From assembly GCA_028583685.1 (NCBI GenBank), contig JAMXIF010001164.1:8020303-8084302 (forward strand): a stretch of 64,000 nucleotides of DNA, in the 5' to 3' direction. The position numbers were made by a program, and so were the translations under genes. Origin of the DNA: Petaurus breviceps papuanus (taxonomy: Eukaryota > Chordata > Mammalia > Diprotodontia > Petauridae). This document shows positions 1-11,319 of the stretch, piece by piece (position 1 is the first letter of the stretch; every line of letters starts with the position of its first letter). The notes beneath the pieces were generated by a model. The model saw nothing but the letters and a program-made list of their open reading frames with translations. It ran no database searches and was not told where the DNA came from.

Positions 1-149
1 TGTATATATATATATAATGTCTCTAACAAAAAAACATTCAAAATCTTCTACTCCTATGATTGAATGATTTGAGGTGTCTATGCTTGGGGACCACAGAATG
101 TCAAATCCAATAAAGTAAATGCTAATGTCAGACCATCCAGACCTAGTAG

Positions 150-345
150 GGTAGGGCAAAGAAAACTGAATTTGGAGTCAAAAGACCCTAAAGATCTGTG
201 ATTAATTTCTGGTTCTGCTCCTTCTTATCTATGAAACCTATCACTTTAACTCTCTAAGCCTCAGTTTCCTCATCCAATAATTAGAGGGTTAGACTAGATG
301 ATCTCAAATCTCTTTTTGGCCCAAAAGTTCATGATTTCTGTGATC
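150..345 (+). repeat. MIR3-type ancient SINE
   Basis: The stretch has the MIR3 order: an 'aatttggagtcaaaagacc' head, a 'cctcagtttcctcat' core and a 'tagactagatgatctcaaa' tail ending near 'tttctgtgatc'. It is well diverged, as expected for a mammalian-wide SINE. Ends are approximate. Confidence 0.75.
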
Positions 346-349
346 AAAA

Positions 350-832
350 ATTGAACAATGGGAGTCTCACTTGATATTTTTGGTGGACTACGGTGAGGAT
401 GTCTATCTACTCAGGACACAATCCCTTACACCTTTTTCATCCTGTGTGATTCTTGTTCCCATTTTTTCTCACTATCATACCAATAAAGCCATTGACTAAA
501 ATAGCTTCTTGATGACTGAAGTTAGGAAGTCAGGCAAAGAAAAGTGTTGAGTCAATGTATGACTTCAGTCAGTGAGTTAAGAACAAATGGAACCTTCCTC
601 CTCCACATCAGACTTGGCTGTGGCCCAGAGTGATGTGATGCTTGAACAACGTTTCACAGTGGCTTGTGGTTGTTGTTGTTGACTCCAGTTGCGTTGACAG
701 GCCAGTAATGTAAGGTGACTGATCTAGTATTTTTCATATAAATCTAACCCAGCCATTGGGAATTCATGGCATCAAGGGGCCATTGGGAGCCTGTTCCACT
801 TCTTCCTGTGTATGTACCAACTCCAAGGACAT
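350..832. other. Unique sequence, nothing recognised
   Basis: No repeat family, coding pattern or RNA gene is recognised here. A short GTT-rich run near 668 is the only low-complexity patch. Confidence 0.5.
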
Positions 833-850
833 CTAGGAATATTTTCTGTT

Positions 851-1078
851 CTTCAGTCATTTTTCAGTCATGCCCAACTCTTTATGACCCCATTTGGGTT
901 TTCTTGGTAAAGATACTGGAGTAGTTTGACCTTTCTCCAACTCATTTTACAGATAAGGAAGTTGAGGTAAACAAGATTAAGTGATTTGCCCAAGGTCACG
1001 GGTACTAAGTATCTGAGGACAGATTTAAACTCAGGTCTTCCTGACTTAGCATTCCATCCCAGTACCACCCAGTAGTTC
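851..1078 (-). repeat. MAR1-type SINE
   Basis: Reverse complement of the marsupial MAR1 tRNA-derived SINE. In + strand order one sees the tail ('tcatgcccaactctttatga', 'ggttttcttggtaaagata'), the core ('aggtaaacaagattaagtga') and the degraded tRNA head. It is flanked by an imperfect direct repeat, 'ctaggaatattttctgtt' near 833-850 and 'ctaagaatattgttttta' near 1079-1096, consistent with a target-site duplication that has drifted. Confidence 0.85.
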
Positions 1079-1096
1079 CTAAGAATATTGTTTTTA

Positions 1097-2457
1097 TATT
1101 AAAGACCCTAACGAGGGCAATCCACTCCTCTGGCTGAGTTGACTTCCTGATACAGCAGCCCTCCTGGCAGCCTCTGATTACACAGAGGCTCATCCCCGGA
1201 GGAGCACTGGCTTCTCTTGGCTCAGCCTCCTGATCACAAACTCAGGCCCAGAGTCCAAGAGCCCATGAATCTACTTGTCCTCTCCCCTCTGACATCAGGA
1301 TGGCAGTCTTCCCTCTATGCAAATGTATCTTATTAGATAAGGAGGTGTTTATCTCCCTAATTTTTCCTTGTTTATCTCATGTTAAGAGGTGAAATTGTAT
1401 GGCCAATAGAAGGCTGGCCCAGAAGCACAGAAGAGCTGGATGAAGGCTCACCTCTGTCATGTACTGGCCAATGACTCTGTCCAAATCACATTATCTCTCA
1501 ATGCTCTAGGCAATTCTCAGTTGCAGACAGTCTCAAATGCAGATCTGTATTGGTAGTAGGAGTTTTCTCACCTGAGAATTCCTAATACCAATAAAATCCC
1601 AGGTCCAGGACTTAGTCCTATCTTTGCTTGGGTATTTGGATAGAATGATTCAAATCATCCATTCTCTACCCAGTACTAGCCTTAGGTTGAGGCTGTTCTT
1701 TTAGCCTACAAATCTATGCTGCCTATAGCATTTCTTAAGACATCAATATCCTCCAGCCCTACCCATTCTTCTAAATCAACTCAGCAAAAGAGGGAGGAGG
1801 AGAGGAAGATCCCAACAGTAGCTAGATAAATTGAGCTGGCCTAGAGGAGATTGCAATGGAGTGGAACATAAGCAGAATGTGATTCATAAAGAGGAGACCA
1901 TCTTTAGTCAGTTCCACAGTTTGGAAGCTCAGAGGGAAAAGATTTTTTTTTATCCTATTCATTCACTATCCATAGATAAAAAGGGAGATAGCTAATGTTA
2001 TTGGAGAAAGGGGAATGATTTGGGATCTGGTTTATCTTTTCCCAGCTCTCCTCAAACCAGAGACACAGTTAGCAATGGGGGCAACCAGGACCCTTTGCTA
2101 AGATGCCAAATTTGGAGAGTATTTAAAGAAAAGGTTACCAGATGGCAGTCAGCTCTTTGCCTGCAATTATTTGACCTGTCAGGTCTTTCTTTGCTTGCCT
2201 GGTGGCCATATCAGCCTAGCTACAATCAGGGATTTCCTCCTTTGGGGCTGGTATGCTAGAAACTTTGTCTCTATCATAGGGTGATAGGATCCTGGGGTCT
2301 TTCCTCTAATAGGGTTGTTTATTCTGGAGTCTGAATTTGGACTCTGCTCCCCTCCCACCTGAATTTGTTTTAGAAAGTTACTTTTTTGTTCCCCAAAAGC
2401 AATTTTGTGGTCCTTGTCCCATATACCAGAATTGCTAATTATAACTATGCCTTTGGC
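1097..2457. other. Unique sequence, nothing recognised
   Basis: No family-level repeat or gene is recognised over about 1.36 kb. Open frames are short and carry no domain signal. An intron or spacer is the simplest reading. Confidence 0.45.
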
Positions 2458-2690
2458 AGAGGCAACATAATGTACAGAGGCACTGAACTTGGGATCAGGA
2501 AGAAAGGAATTTGCAGCTCACCTTACTAGCTGTGTGATCCTGGGTAAGTCATTTCACATTTTTGAGAATAATAGTAGCACCTACCTCCCAGGGTTGTTGT
2601 GAGGGATCAAATGAGGCAATACTTAAAAATATGCTTTGTACCATGCCTGGCACATAAATGCTTTATAAATCCTTTCCCCCTTCCAGGTCC
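2458..2690 (+). repeat. MIR-family SINE
   Basis: Classic MIR order: 'ctagctgtgtgatcctgggt', then 'aagtcatttcaca', 'cacctacctcccagggttgt', 'gaggcaatacttaaa' and a 3' end 'ccatgcctggcacataaa' shared with L2. One of the better-preserved MIR copies in the window. Confidence 0.85.
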
Positions 2691-3339
2691 AAATCTATGA
2701 TCCTAATAATTAACAGAACAGTTGAAATATGGTCTCCTCCCTTAAGAAGTCTTTATTCTAGCCAGGAAGACTAAGGTAAGAAACCAGTAAAGAATAATAC
2801 AATGCAGTATGCAATGAACATGCATACACACCTAACAGCCATACAAAGTCCAATACAAACCTGCCTGACACAGAAATTCCCACCATAAGATTCCTGAACA
2901 GCTTCTGCTGGACCATTATCTCCAGGGATAGGAAACTGAAGAATCTGCAGGCAACTTATTTCATTTTAGGACAGCTCTAATTTTTGCAGAGCCCTTCCTT
3001 ATATACTAAGCTCAAATCCATCTGCTTATAATCTTTATACATTTCCTCCCATTGTATCTGCTCTCTGAAATCACATAGAATAAAATGGGTATTTCTTTCT
3101 TCAAATACTTGAGGATGCTGCCACTTTCCCAGGAAGCTGTCTCTTCTCCAGGCAAAATGGTCTCTTAGCTTGGAATCTTTAGATGTGATGTAGATTTCCC
3201 TCACCATTCTGGTCAGCCTCCTTTGGCTTTGCTCCATCATGTCTGTCCCAAAATGGTACATTCATAATAGAACACAGTGCTCCAAATGGTAGAGTGATCC
3301 CATTATCTCCCTTCTTTGGGACCCTGTGCTTCTATTAGT

Positions 3340-3503
3340 ATACATACATTCAAACATATACATATATACATACATATACACATGCACACATATTATGTGC
3401 ATATACACTAATATATACATATAAGGTGTATGTAAAATATACGCATGTATACTCATGTACATGTATGTACACATATGTGTATAAACATACACATACACAT
3501 ATT
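3340..3503. repeat. Alternating AT/AC microsatellite
   Basis: Impure run of alternating purine-pyrimidine (ATAC, ATGT, ACAC steps). It produces the low-complexity Tyr/Met/His-rich reading frames on the minus strand, which are not genes. Such alternation can favour Z-DNA or slippage. Confidence 0.9.
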
Positions 3504-3599
3504 TATCCTGGTTAATTTGCAATGAACAAAAATCCCTAAATCTTTCCCATAGGAATGTTCTATCTGTCATTTCTTCCCCTACTTGTTCAACAGATTTTT

Positions 3600-3756
3600 T
3601 TTTTGCCTTTTGGAGGGCAATTAGGGTTAAGTAACTTGCCCAAGTTTACACGGCTGGTTTTTTTTGTGTGGGTGTTAAGTGTCTGAGGCGGGAACCAAAC
3701 TCGGGTCCTCCTGACTCAGGGGCCAGCGCTTTACTCACTGTGCCACCTAGTCGCCC
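3600..3756 (-). repeat. WSINE1-like SINE with 14-bp target duplication
   Basis: Antisense short tRNA-headed SINE ending in poly-T on the + strand, with 'gggcaattagggttaagtaa', 'tgttaagtgtctgaggc', 'gggtcctcctgactcagg' and 'ctgtgccacctag'. It is bracketed by exact copies of 'ttcaacagattttt' at 3586-3599 and 3757-3770. It landed inside the L3/CR1 copy, so it is younger than that element. A short extra T/G stretch sits in its middle. Confidence 0.92.
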
Positions 3757-4824
3757 TTCAACAGATTTTTAAAAACCCAAATATAGATATTTACATTTGA
3801 TCCTATTACATTTCATCTTGTTAGGTTTCACCTCTCATACTAGTCTATCTACAGAGATAATTTTGGATCCCAAATTAGTCATCCAATGAATTAGCGCTCA
3901 CTCACAGCTTTCTGTCATCTTCAGATTTGATAAACAAGATATCTGTGCCTGCTTTCATCCAAATAGTTGATGGCAAATGTTGAACTGAATAGGCCATGAG
4001 CACACAACACCCTCCAGCTTATCAATGATTCATTTATCAACATTCTTTGGGTCAGGTCACACCAAGAATCATTCATCTTGTTCATTTCTCTCCTTCATGT
4101 GCAGTGTGTGTGTGTACATGTGTGTACGCACACACTGGTCTAAGTCTGTCCTATCCTTGGTGTGCACAGTTCCTGATACAGAGTAGAAACGTTCTTCATT
4201 AATGCAGATCAGTGACTCATCTGTACCTTACAGTGTTACAGAGTTGCCACAAGGCACTGAGAGATTGTAACTTGACTGTGGTCTGGCAGCTAGTGTATGA
4301 GAAACAAGACTTCAGCCCACGACTCCCTGCCTCCAAGGCAGCCCTCCCTCCCCTACATCATCTTGCCTTTCACATACAAAGATATCTATTCTTTAGCACT
4401 TGTCAAAGGCCTTATTGAAATCAAAATAAAGTATGTCTTCAACATTTCCTTTTCCTACCTGCCTAGTGACCATTAAAAGAGGAAATGAACTGAATCTGGC
4501 ATGTCTTGATTTTTAGTGAACTCGAGCTGCCTCCCCTTGATGGCTGCTTCCCTTTCCAAATGCTTGCAAACCACCCATTTCATGATTCATTGTGGAATGT
4601 TCCAGTGATTAATGTCAAGTTCGTTGGTTTATAGTTTCCTGAATTCCCCATCCCCCCTTTCCCTCAGGTAGCATTTGCCTGTCTTCAGCCTTTTGGCACC
4701 CTCCTGCGCTGCGTGATTTCCCGATCACTGACAGAGGTGCAACAATCACATCTGCAAGTCCTTTCAGCATCCTAGGGTATAATTATTCTGGGCCAAGAGA
4801 CAAACTCTTTGAGAGAAACTCGGA

Positions 4825-4910
4825 GCTTTCTTATTATAATAATAGCAATTATGACAAAAACAGCAACACATTTACATAGCACTTCAGGGTTTTAAAAACT
4901 TGCTTTCATT
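4825..4910 (-). repeat. MON1/MIR-like fragment
   Basis: Short piece with 'ataataatagcaattatgac', 'catttacatagcacttcagg' and 'gttttaaaaacttgctttca', matching the antisense 3' part of marsupial MON1/MIR-type SINEs. Only the tail is present. Confidence 0.5.
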
Positions 4911-5309
4911 GCCTTCAAACAATTTCTGTTCTACCTTTTCCAGACTGAACATAACTCTCCCTAATTGTAAAGATGGAGCAAACTTGGAAACTGAGTTACT
5001 TTGTTTTCTAGCATCTGTAGATATTACACCATTCTCCCCTAACAGTGAGTCTAGGCTTTCCTTGGGCTGCTTCTTGGGATCAGGCTGGTTAAAAGCTCTT
5101 ACCATTATCCCTAATATCCATCACAAACCTTAGCTCATTTGGGCTTTTAGCCTTTCAAACAGGATCTCTATTGATTCATAATATTTGTTTATTTCTTGGA
5201 TCCATGAATCTGCTTCCATCCTTTCCATGCAGCTTCTAAAACTCTGAGTTTATCAGTGAGCTTCCAGTGAAGGCACATTGGTCCTTTTGGATGCCAACTC
5301 ATTTTGTCT

Positions 5310-5965
5310 TTCTTTGGAATCATTCATTATTGTATTGTTATAATTTCATTGCTGAGAGTTGCCCAACCATCAAAAGCCATTTTGCTTTTTATAGTCTGGG
5401 CCTGTTTTGGACCATACCACATCTCTGTTAAAAAAATCTCTAATGGTTCCCCATATGCCTCTAGAATAAAATGCAAACTCCTCTCTTTGGAATGTAAAGC
5501 CCTGCCCAATCTGATTCCTGCCAACCTTTCCAGACTTATTTGGGATTGGTCCTGTTCATGTGCTAAACACACACTTCAAACCTGCATTTTGACGTTTCAT
5601 CCCTTCTCAGTATCTTTGCGCAAGCTGTCTCCCATGCTTGAGATTCACTCACTCCTGACTTCTGCCCTTTAGAATTCCTTAGTTGCCTTCAAGTTTCAAT
5701 TCTTTAGCCGCCTCTCTCAGGAGACCTTTCTTGATCTGCTCTGCTCCCCTCCCCACAGGCTGTAAGTGTTCTCCTCCTCTGGGAATTATATTTATTTGTT
5801 TTTACTTGTCTGTGTGTGCTGTAGCCTCCCAGTAGAATGTCAGCTTCCTGAGTACAGGAACTCTTTATTTTTCCTTCTTTGCATGCCTAGGATAGTAGCA
5901 GTTTGTGTCTACTTTGTTTTTAACATCTGTCACAAGCATTTGAGAAATTCTTGTTGATTCCTATT
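5310..5965 (+). repeat. L2 LINE 3' end
   Basis: Clear L2 hallmarks in order: 'tctaatggttccccatatgc', 'tagaataaaatgcaaactcc', 'ttggaatgtaaagccctgcc', 'cctttccagacttatttggg', 'aggagacctttcttgatct' and 'agaatgtcagcttcctgagt', leading to the terminal region. The open frame across 5304-5672 is a decayed L2 region and carries no intact domain. Confidence 0.88.
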
Positions 5966-6340
5966 GAATTGTATCATACCCTTCATTTTTTCTCTTGACA
6001 TTTTGGAAACCTATCTGGGCAAGTCAACAGTGTGAATTTGGCCACACTCAGCATAGCTGTTATTGGGTACCTTTAGATCTAAAATGACATGGCTGCTTTC
6101 TCCTAAGGTTCCCATGACTTCCACACAGGATAGCTTGTCATTGTTAGGTCATGTCTGACCACAGCACACCAGGCCTTTCTATACTTTGCTGTCTCCCAAA
6201 GTCTGTCCAAGCTCATGTTTTTTTGTCCAAGCAAAGCAGTTGCCCTGGTTTCTGTTTCTTCTTCCTGAGAAGTGCTCTCCCAATTCAAAGACATGAGAGT
6301 ACATGGGATAATCAAACAGCAAGCATTTATTAAGGACATA
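5966..6340. other. Unresolved sequence, possible old repeat
   Basis: Includes 'ggttcccatgacttccacac' near 6109 and phrases resembling mammalian LINE-derived sequence, but I cannot assign a family. No gene evidence. Confidence 0.35.
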
Positions 6341-6585
6341 CTTAAGGTAGACAGGTGGGACAACAGATAGAGTGCTGGGCCTATTGTGAAGAAGAGCTGA
6401 GCTCAAATCCAGCCTCAGACACTTAATAGTTGTGTGACCCTAGGCAAGTAGCTTAACTTATGTTGCCTCAGTTTCCTCAACTGTAAAATGGGGTCAATAA
6501 GAGCACCACCTACCTCCCAGAGTTGTTGGGAAGATCAAAAGAGATAATATTTTTGAAGCACTTAAAAACCTATATAAAACTCCAA
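6340..6585 (+). repeat. MON1/MIR-type SINE with tRNA-like head
   Basis: Head 'gacaacagatagagtgctgg', core 'tgtgtgaccctaggcaagta', 'ctcagtttcctcaactgtaa', then the MIR-like tail 'cacctacctcccagagttgt' and 'gaagcacttaaaaacc'. The combination of a MAR1-like head and MIR-like tail fits MON1. Confidence 0.8.
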
Positions 6586-6649
6586 TTCCATGTTGGACCC
6601 TTGACTTACAAAGAATGAAACAATGCCTACTTCGAAAGAACTTGAAAAC

Positions 6650-6845
6650 AAGATCTTGAATCATCTTAAAGATAATCTAATGGCCAGTCCAGCCTCCCAT
6701 TTTGCAATTGCATCATGAGAAAACAGACCCCTGGAAGTTAAATGAGGTACCCAAGAACCTACAGGTAGTAGTAAGGAGTGGAGCTAGGAATTTAATCTAG
6801 CTCCTATGATTTCCAAATCTAATTCTTTTTCCACCACACCATACC
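6650..6845 (-). repeat. MIR3-type SINE, antisense
   Basis: Antisense MIR3 pattern: 'agataatctaatggccagtc', 'cattttgcaattgcatcatg', 'gaggtacccaagaacctaca' and 'accacaccatacctcctc'. Diverged; ends uncertain. Confidence 0.6.
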
Positions 6846-7590
6846 TCCTCTCTTTGTGTAGGCTGGGATTAGTTAGGGATAGCTTAATGAGAGCAGATGA
6901 AATAAACTCCATAAAGTGTTTGGAATTCTTCAGGAGGGAAAAGTGTTGTGAACACAGAGTGCTATTATTATCCTATAAATTGGGGAAAATGATAACTTCC
7001 AGACCATCTGATTTTAGCTAATTGAGGTTTCATTGTAGTTGGCTGGGTTTATCCATCCCAACAGGATGTCTGTTAGCCTATTAGTTGGAAAGTAAATGGC
7101 ATGATGTTAACATTTTCTGGCATATGACTGGCTTGGATGGCTCCCTAACAGCAGAGTTCAAATAGATGACCTTAGAGGGATTCTCCCTTCCATTCAATCT
7201 GCCAGTTATAACCTTCCCACCCAGAGATGGGCCAGAAGCCATTGCTCCCATGCACTGAGTCCCTGAGGCCTTGTGTCAATGACCCTGGCTTTCTAGGTTT
7301 TAGACCGATGTCTCTGCACTCTTGTGTTGATCTATGACTTCAGTGTATCTATAAGAAGGAAGGCTCCTCTTGCCAGGCCCTGGAGGTATAGCATCAGGGG
7401 CAGAGACATTCCTGTTTCTTGGGAGCATGGTGATGGGAGTGAGGATGTTGTGTCACTAACAAACAGAGTCCTCCAGCTGCAGAAGGAGTTATGGAGATGG
7501 ACCTGATGAAATCAGTTAATCAAAGTCATAGCATCATCACATCAAAAAAATTACTCTCATTTATACAATTTTCCATCAAGGGTCAGATCA
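6846..7590. other. Unique sequence, nothing recognised
   Basis: No repeat or gene is recognised. Reading frames here are short and without domain character. Confidence 0.45.
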
Positions 7591-7762
7591 GGTGCCTCGT
7601 TGTCCTTCATAAAACCATCTCTGATTTTCTCAGTTAACACTCTCTCTGCCTCTATTTACTAATTAGAATCCTGCCTTGCTTCCTACAGAAACCGTAGCCT
7701 GAAGATTTAACCCTTTCAGCTCTATAACTCTCATGCAGGGGCCCACCATTTCACTATCTACT

Positions 7763-7892
7763 ATCCATCCATCCATCCATCTACCCACCAACCCACCCAC
7801 CCATCCATCCATCCATCCATCCATCCATCCATCCATCCATCCATCCATCCATCCATCCATCATCTATCTCTCTATCTCTCTATCTCTCTATC

Positions 7893-7981
<89 letters not shown>
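7763..7981. repeat. Compound (ATCC)n-(ATCT)n tetranucleotide array
   Basis: ATCC repeats (about 7763-7860) pass through a short CTCTAT transition into an uninterrupted ATCT/CTAT run (about 7890-7981). The transition suggests one motif arose from the other by point change and expansion. The repetitive WMDG and IYLS reading frames over it are artefacts. Probably length-polymorphic. Confidence 0.97.
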
Positions 7982-8291
7982 CTCACCAGCTGCCCCTTCT
8001 AAAACCTGCTCCTACTTTCTAGTTCTGTCACCATAAACAAACCCATTCTGTCATTACTACTGGAAAGAACGCCAATGTACTCTCTTAGGAATCCTTCACC
8101 ATCCCTGTGACTTCCTAGACCAAAACACTCTTCCCTGGCCACCTATCCCTTATGCATATGACAAGACAGAGACAGCTTTTAGCCCCTTGTAAGCACTTGA
8201 ATGCCTTTTCATTCATAAACCTTGAGTAGAAATTAAGTGCCTTAATCTTTTTTTTTTAGTATCTCCATTGACAAAAATATTGTTTTGCATG

Positions 8292-8545
8292 TAGTGGTAC
8301 AGTAAATAGAGTACTGGAGCTCCAGCCAGGCTGTCTTTAGTTCAAATTCTTCCTTAGACACTTACTAGCTGTGTGACCCTGGGTAAGTCGCTTAACTGCT
8401 ATTTGCCTCAGTTTTCTCTTCTGTAAAACGGGGATAATAACACTTCCTTTCTGGGATTGTTGTGAGAATAAAACGAGATGCTATATGTAAAGCACTTTGT
8501 AAAATTTAAAGTGTCACATGAATGTTATCTATTATTATTATTAGA
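8292..8545 (+). repeat. MON1-type SINE
   Basis: Head 'gtacagtaaatagagtactg', core 'agctgtgtgaccctgggtaa', 'ctcagttttctcttctgtaa', tail 'aagcactttgtaaaatttaa' and a terminal ATT-rich run. It looks nearly full length. Confidence 0.83.
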
Positions 8546-8696
8546 GAATTTCATGATTATCAAACAGCAGACTAAGGACTTCGCCTGAGATCATAACAGA
8601 GTTTGGGAAACTTTAACTTCAGAGTGTGGCAGCATTAAAATAAATTCCACCTTTTCAGGGTCCAATCCTGCGATTTCATAGCACAGGGAATTCTTA

Positions 8697-8819
8697 TTGT
8701 TTAAAATTTATTTACTTTTAGTTTACAACATTCAGCTCCACAAGCTTTTGAGTTCCAAATTTTCTTCCCCTCCCTCTCTTCTTTCCTTACCACCCCGCCC
8801 CCCCGCCACACACACCATG
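8697..8819 (-). repeat. 5'-truncated L1 3'-end insertion with 17-bp duplication
   Basis: Antisense marsupial L1 3' terminus: 'agtttacaacattcagctcc', 'ttgagttccaaattttcttc' and the C-rich block to about 8805. It is flanked by 'agcacagggaattctta' (8680-8696) and 'agcacagggaatactta' (8820-8836), which differ at one base. Only about 120 bp inserted. Confidence 0.85.
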
Positions 8820-8995
8820 AGCACAGGGAATACTTACAGAGGAAACATCTTCAGACAGCAGTGGTGCTGTCACAGTGTTAGGGAGCTGCCTGGGGCCCTG
8901 AGAGGTTGGGTGGTTTACACAGGATCACACAGATCCTCTGTTTAGAGTGATCTCTATCCACTTCCACATGCTGCAGATTAGAAGATCCTTTGATG

Positions 8996-9221
8996 TTGTT
9001 CTATCTTGTCCAATGCTTCAAAAGACCCACTTGGGATTTTCTCAGCAGAGATACTAGAGAGCTTTGCAATTTCCTTCTCCAGTTCATTTTGCAGATGAGG
9101 AATCTGGAGCAACCAGGGAGAAGTGACTTAACCAGAGTCACACAGCTAGTGTATGTCTGAGACCAGATTTGAACTCATCTTCCTCACTTCAGGTCTCTAT
9201 CTGCTGCACAGCCTAGGTCCC
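8996..9221 (-). repeat. MAR1-type SINE, antisense
   Basis: Antisense MAR1 with 'acttgggattttctcagcag' (tail), 'ccttctccagttcattttgc', 'agtgacttaaccagagtcac' and 'gatttgaactcatcttcctc' leading to a decayed head. Moderately diverged. Confidence 0.8.
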
Positions 9222-9344
9222 AGGGAAATGTTTATAAGTGAATAGATTATGGGGGTGATTTCTAGCCTTTTGAAAGGTCTTATTAATGCTCTAAGTATTC
9301 CTTCTGTTTGAGATAGAGAATTTATGTCATTTCATAAGCTTAAG

Positions 9345-9480
9345 GAATCATAAAGTTTGAAGGTAAAGGCTGAAATGTTCTCATAAGTCATCTGATACAC
9401 ACACACACACACACACACACTCATTTTATAGATTAAAACTGAGTCTTAGAGACATCCTGTTATTTGCCTGACAAAATGTT
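9345..9480 (-). repeat. MIR3-type fragment with internal (AC)n
   Basis: 'aatcataaagtttgaaggta' and 'tcattttatagattaaaact' match antisense MIR3. A clean (AC)n run at 9396-9420 sits between them, so a microsatellite grew inside the SINE copy. Confidence 0.65.
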
Positions 9481-10119
9481 ATGTTTTCTCTTCTCTTTCT
9501 TGATAAAGTTGTAAGTACCCTAATGGCAGGGATAGTGGCAGAGACTGTGAGAGTTCCACTGGGAACTTTGATTATTATATACCTCTACTTCTGGAGCCCC
9601 TGCAGAGGCCAAAATGAAGGACCACAGTTCTCCTCGGTCCTCTCCTCCATGATATTATCTGGGAACCTATGGTTAAAGATCATTAGTTACAGGCAGGCAT
9701 GAGCATTGGGGCTCAACGTCACAAGGCTGACATATTGTTGGTCAAACTATTCAAGGAAGCCTCTAGAACCCATTTTCCCCTCTTAAATGGCCTCCAGTCC
9801 CCAAGACCATGGGGACTGAAAATACAGGGATTCTACAGTAGATATAAGCATTTTACCAAATCTATTTGACATTCCTTTTAAGGTGCATTGAACTATACTT
9901 AAAACACACACAAACACACACACTCCAAAATAATACTTCAGCTTATGGGCTACTTCAATTTGGTTCATATAAGCTAGCAATGGAGTGGTTACAGCAATCA
10001 GCTGTCTGGTGTCTTGGAGGGTTGTTAAACAACTGGGCTGCTTTGATCCCTGTCAGTCCTCACCTCTCCCAACTTAAACTGCACAAAACTGAAGATTAAA
10101 AAGGACTGTTACTATGTGG
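9481..10119. other. Mostly unique sequence
   Basis: No firm call. An L2-like phrase ('taatggcagggatagtggca') appears near 9520 but is too short to assign. Confidence 0.35.
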
Positions 10120-10351
10120 ACTAAGAAGCTCCATCATCACAGAGTATCAAGTCTGGAAGAAAAAAAAACAAAAAACAGAAATGAGACTATGGCCAAACCC
10201 AAGGGTGTGGTGTGGTTTAAAGTAATATCTAATTCCACATAAATGGAGGAAGTTAAGGGTCCCCAGAGCAATCTCCTTTACACAAAGAGAGTGAAGAACA
10301 AAATGGAGCTATTAGAACAGCCATCATCCTGGGGAAACGGCAAAGGGGCCT

Positions 10352-10385
10352 GCCATCTTGGCCACAACCAACACCGCCATCTTGG
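10352..10385 (-). promoter_or_regulatory. Paired YY1-like motifs
   Basis: 'gccatcttgg' occurs at 10352-10361 and again at 10376-10385, 24 bp apart. This decamer is the reverse complement of the well-known YY1 core (CCAAGATGGC). The surrounding 10.25-10.65 kb is GC-richer than its neighbours. YY1 sites also mark L1 5' ends and some LTRs, so this may be a relic of a mobile-element promoter. Binding is inferred. Confidence 0.4.
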
Positions 10386-10774
10386 AAAATGCTCATAAGC
10401 CTAAGAAAAGATCTTGAAGCAGCAGCATCTCCTCTCTCTCCACCTCCCATCCCCACTGGCCTGCTTCCAGCCTGCCCCTACAGCCGTCTTAAAGGGGAGC
10501 AGCTCTTAGGGAGATGTGACCTGGCAGTGGCCTCTGTGGGCCTTGTAGCCTGTTTCTCTCTGCAGCCCCGGTTCTTGAAAATTAGGCAAAGCAAGTCGCT
10601 GATGTTAAAGTTCTTTGCCCCCAAAAGTGTAGAAGGACAAGAGAAATGAAAATGGTTGTATTAAGGGAAAAGACTAAAGAAGATACATTCCCATCTGCTT
10701 TACCATTGCCCTAAGGACATAGAGCCATTCTACCTGTCTTGCAGCTGAAATCTCTATCTCTTGTGCCTGCATGT

Positions 10775-10880
10775 TAGAGTATGGGAGCTCCTTGAGCTGA
10801 GACAGTTAGACTTCTCTATTGGTGTGTCTACTATTTGGCAATAAATGCTCATTTGTTCATTGAGTCATTCATAATACCTA
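10775..10880 (+). repeat. L2 3'-end fragment
   Basis: 'gtatgggagctccttgagct' and 'caataaatgctcatttgttc' match the last 100 bases of L2. Confidence 0.6.
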
Positions 10881-11019
10881 AGACATTGAGTTAGGGCTGT
10901 GTGTTACTTTGCACCCAGATAGCCTGTCTTTTACCCTGGAATTCTCTTGCTCCTTCACACAATTATCCTGTGGGATGCTGATACCGCCTGCCTGCATATG
11001 TTGCTACTTTGACAGGCAG

Positions 11020-11275
11020 CTTGGTGGCTCAGTGGAGATAGTAAACCCAGCTTGGAGTCAGGAACATTTGAAATCAAATCTGAACTCAGACACCTCCTGT
11101 GTGACTTTGGGCAAGTCATTTAACCTCTGTTTGCCTCACTATTCTCATCTGTAAATGGCAGACAATAAAGGCATCTGCCTCCAGGGTTGTTTGGGGATCA
11201 ACTGAGATAACATTAGTAAAGTATTTGGCATAGTGCCTGTCACACAGTGGGCACTATATAACTGCATCGGCATCA
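11020..11275 (+). repeat. MON1/MIR-type SINE
   Basis: Head 'cttggtggctcagtggagat' and 'gcttggagtcaggaacattt', core 'tgtgtgactttgggcaagtc', tail 'gcatctgcctccagggttgt' and 'tgcctgtcacacagtgggca'. Confidence 0.82.
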
Positions 11276-11319
11276 TTGTTGTTGTTTCAGGAAGGCCCCT
11301 AGGCATCCTTCAGTCACAG

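Larger units (their letters stand above)
2960..5130 (-). repeat. L3/CR1 LINE remnant, interrupted
   Basis: The + strand reads as an antisense CR1-like LINE. Diagnostic segments occur in CR1 order: 'tctcttctccaggcaaaatg', 'ccctcaccattctggtcagc' and 'acacagtgctccaaatgg' near 3150-3290; 'tcatcttcagatttgataaa' near 3920; 'ttgtcaaaggccttattgaa' near 4400; 'tccgatcactgacagagg'-like text and 'gcaagtcctttcagcatcct' near 4720-4775. Later events broke it up: an AT/AC microsatellite (3340-3503), a WSINE1 (3600-3756) and a GT run near 4107. Old and fully decayed; no coding frame survives. Confidence 0.7.

Noticed and set aside
7763-7860. Telomere-like or satellite DNA
   Set aside because: The unit is ATCC, not TTAGGG, and the array is a short dispersed microsatellite.
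7663-8002. Repetitive WMDG and IYLS reading frames
   Set aside because: Translation of the ATCC/ATCT tetranucleotide array.
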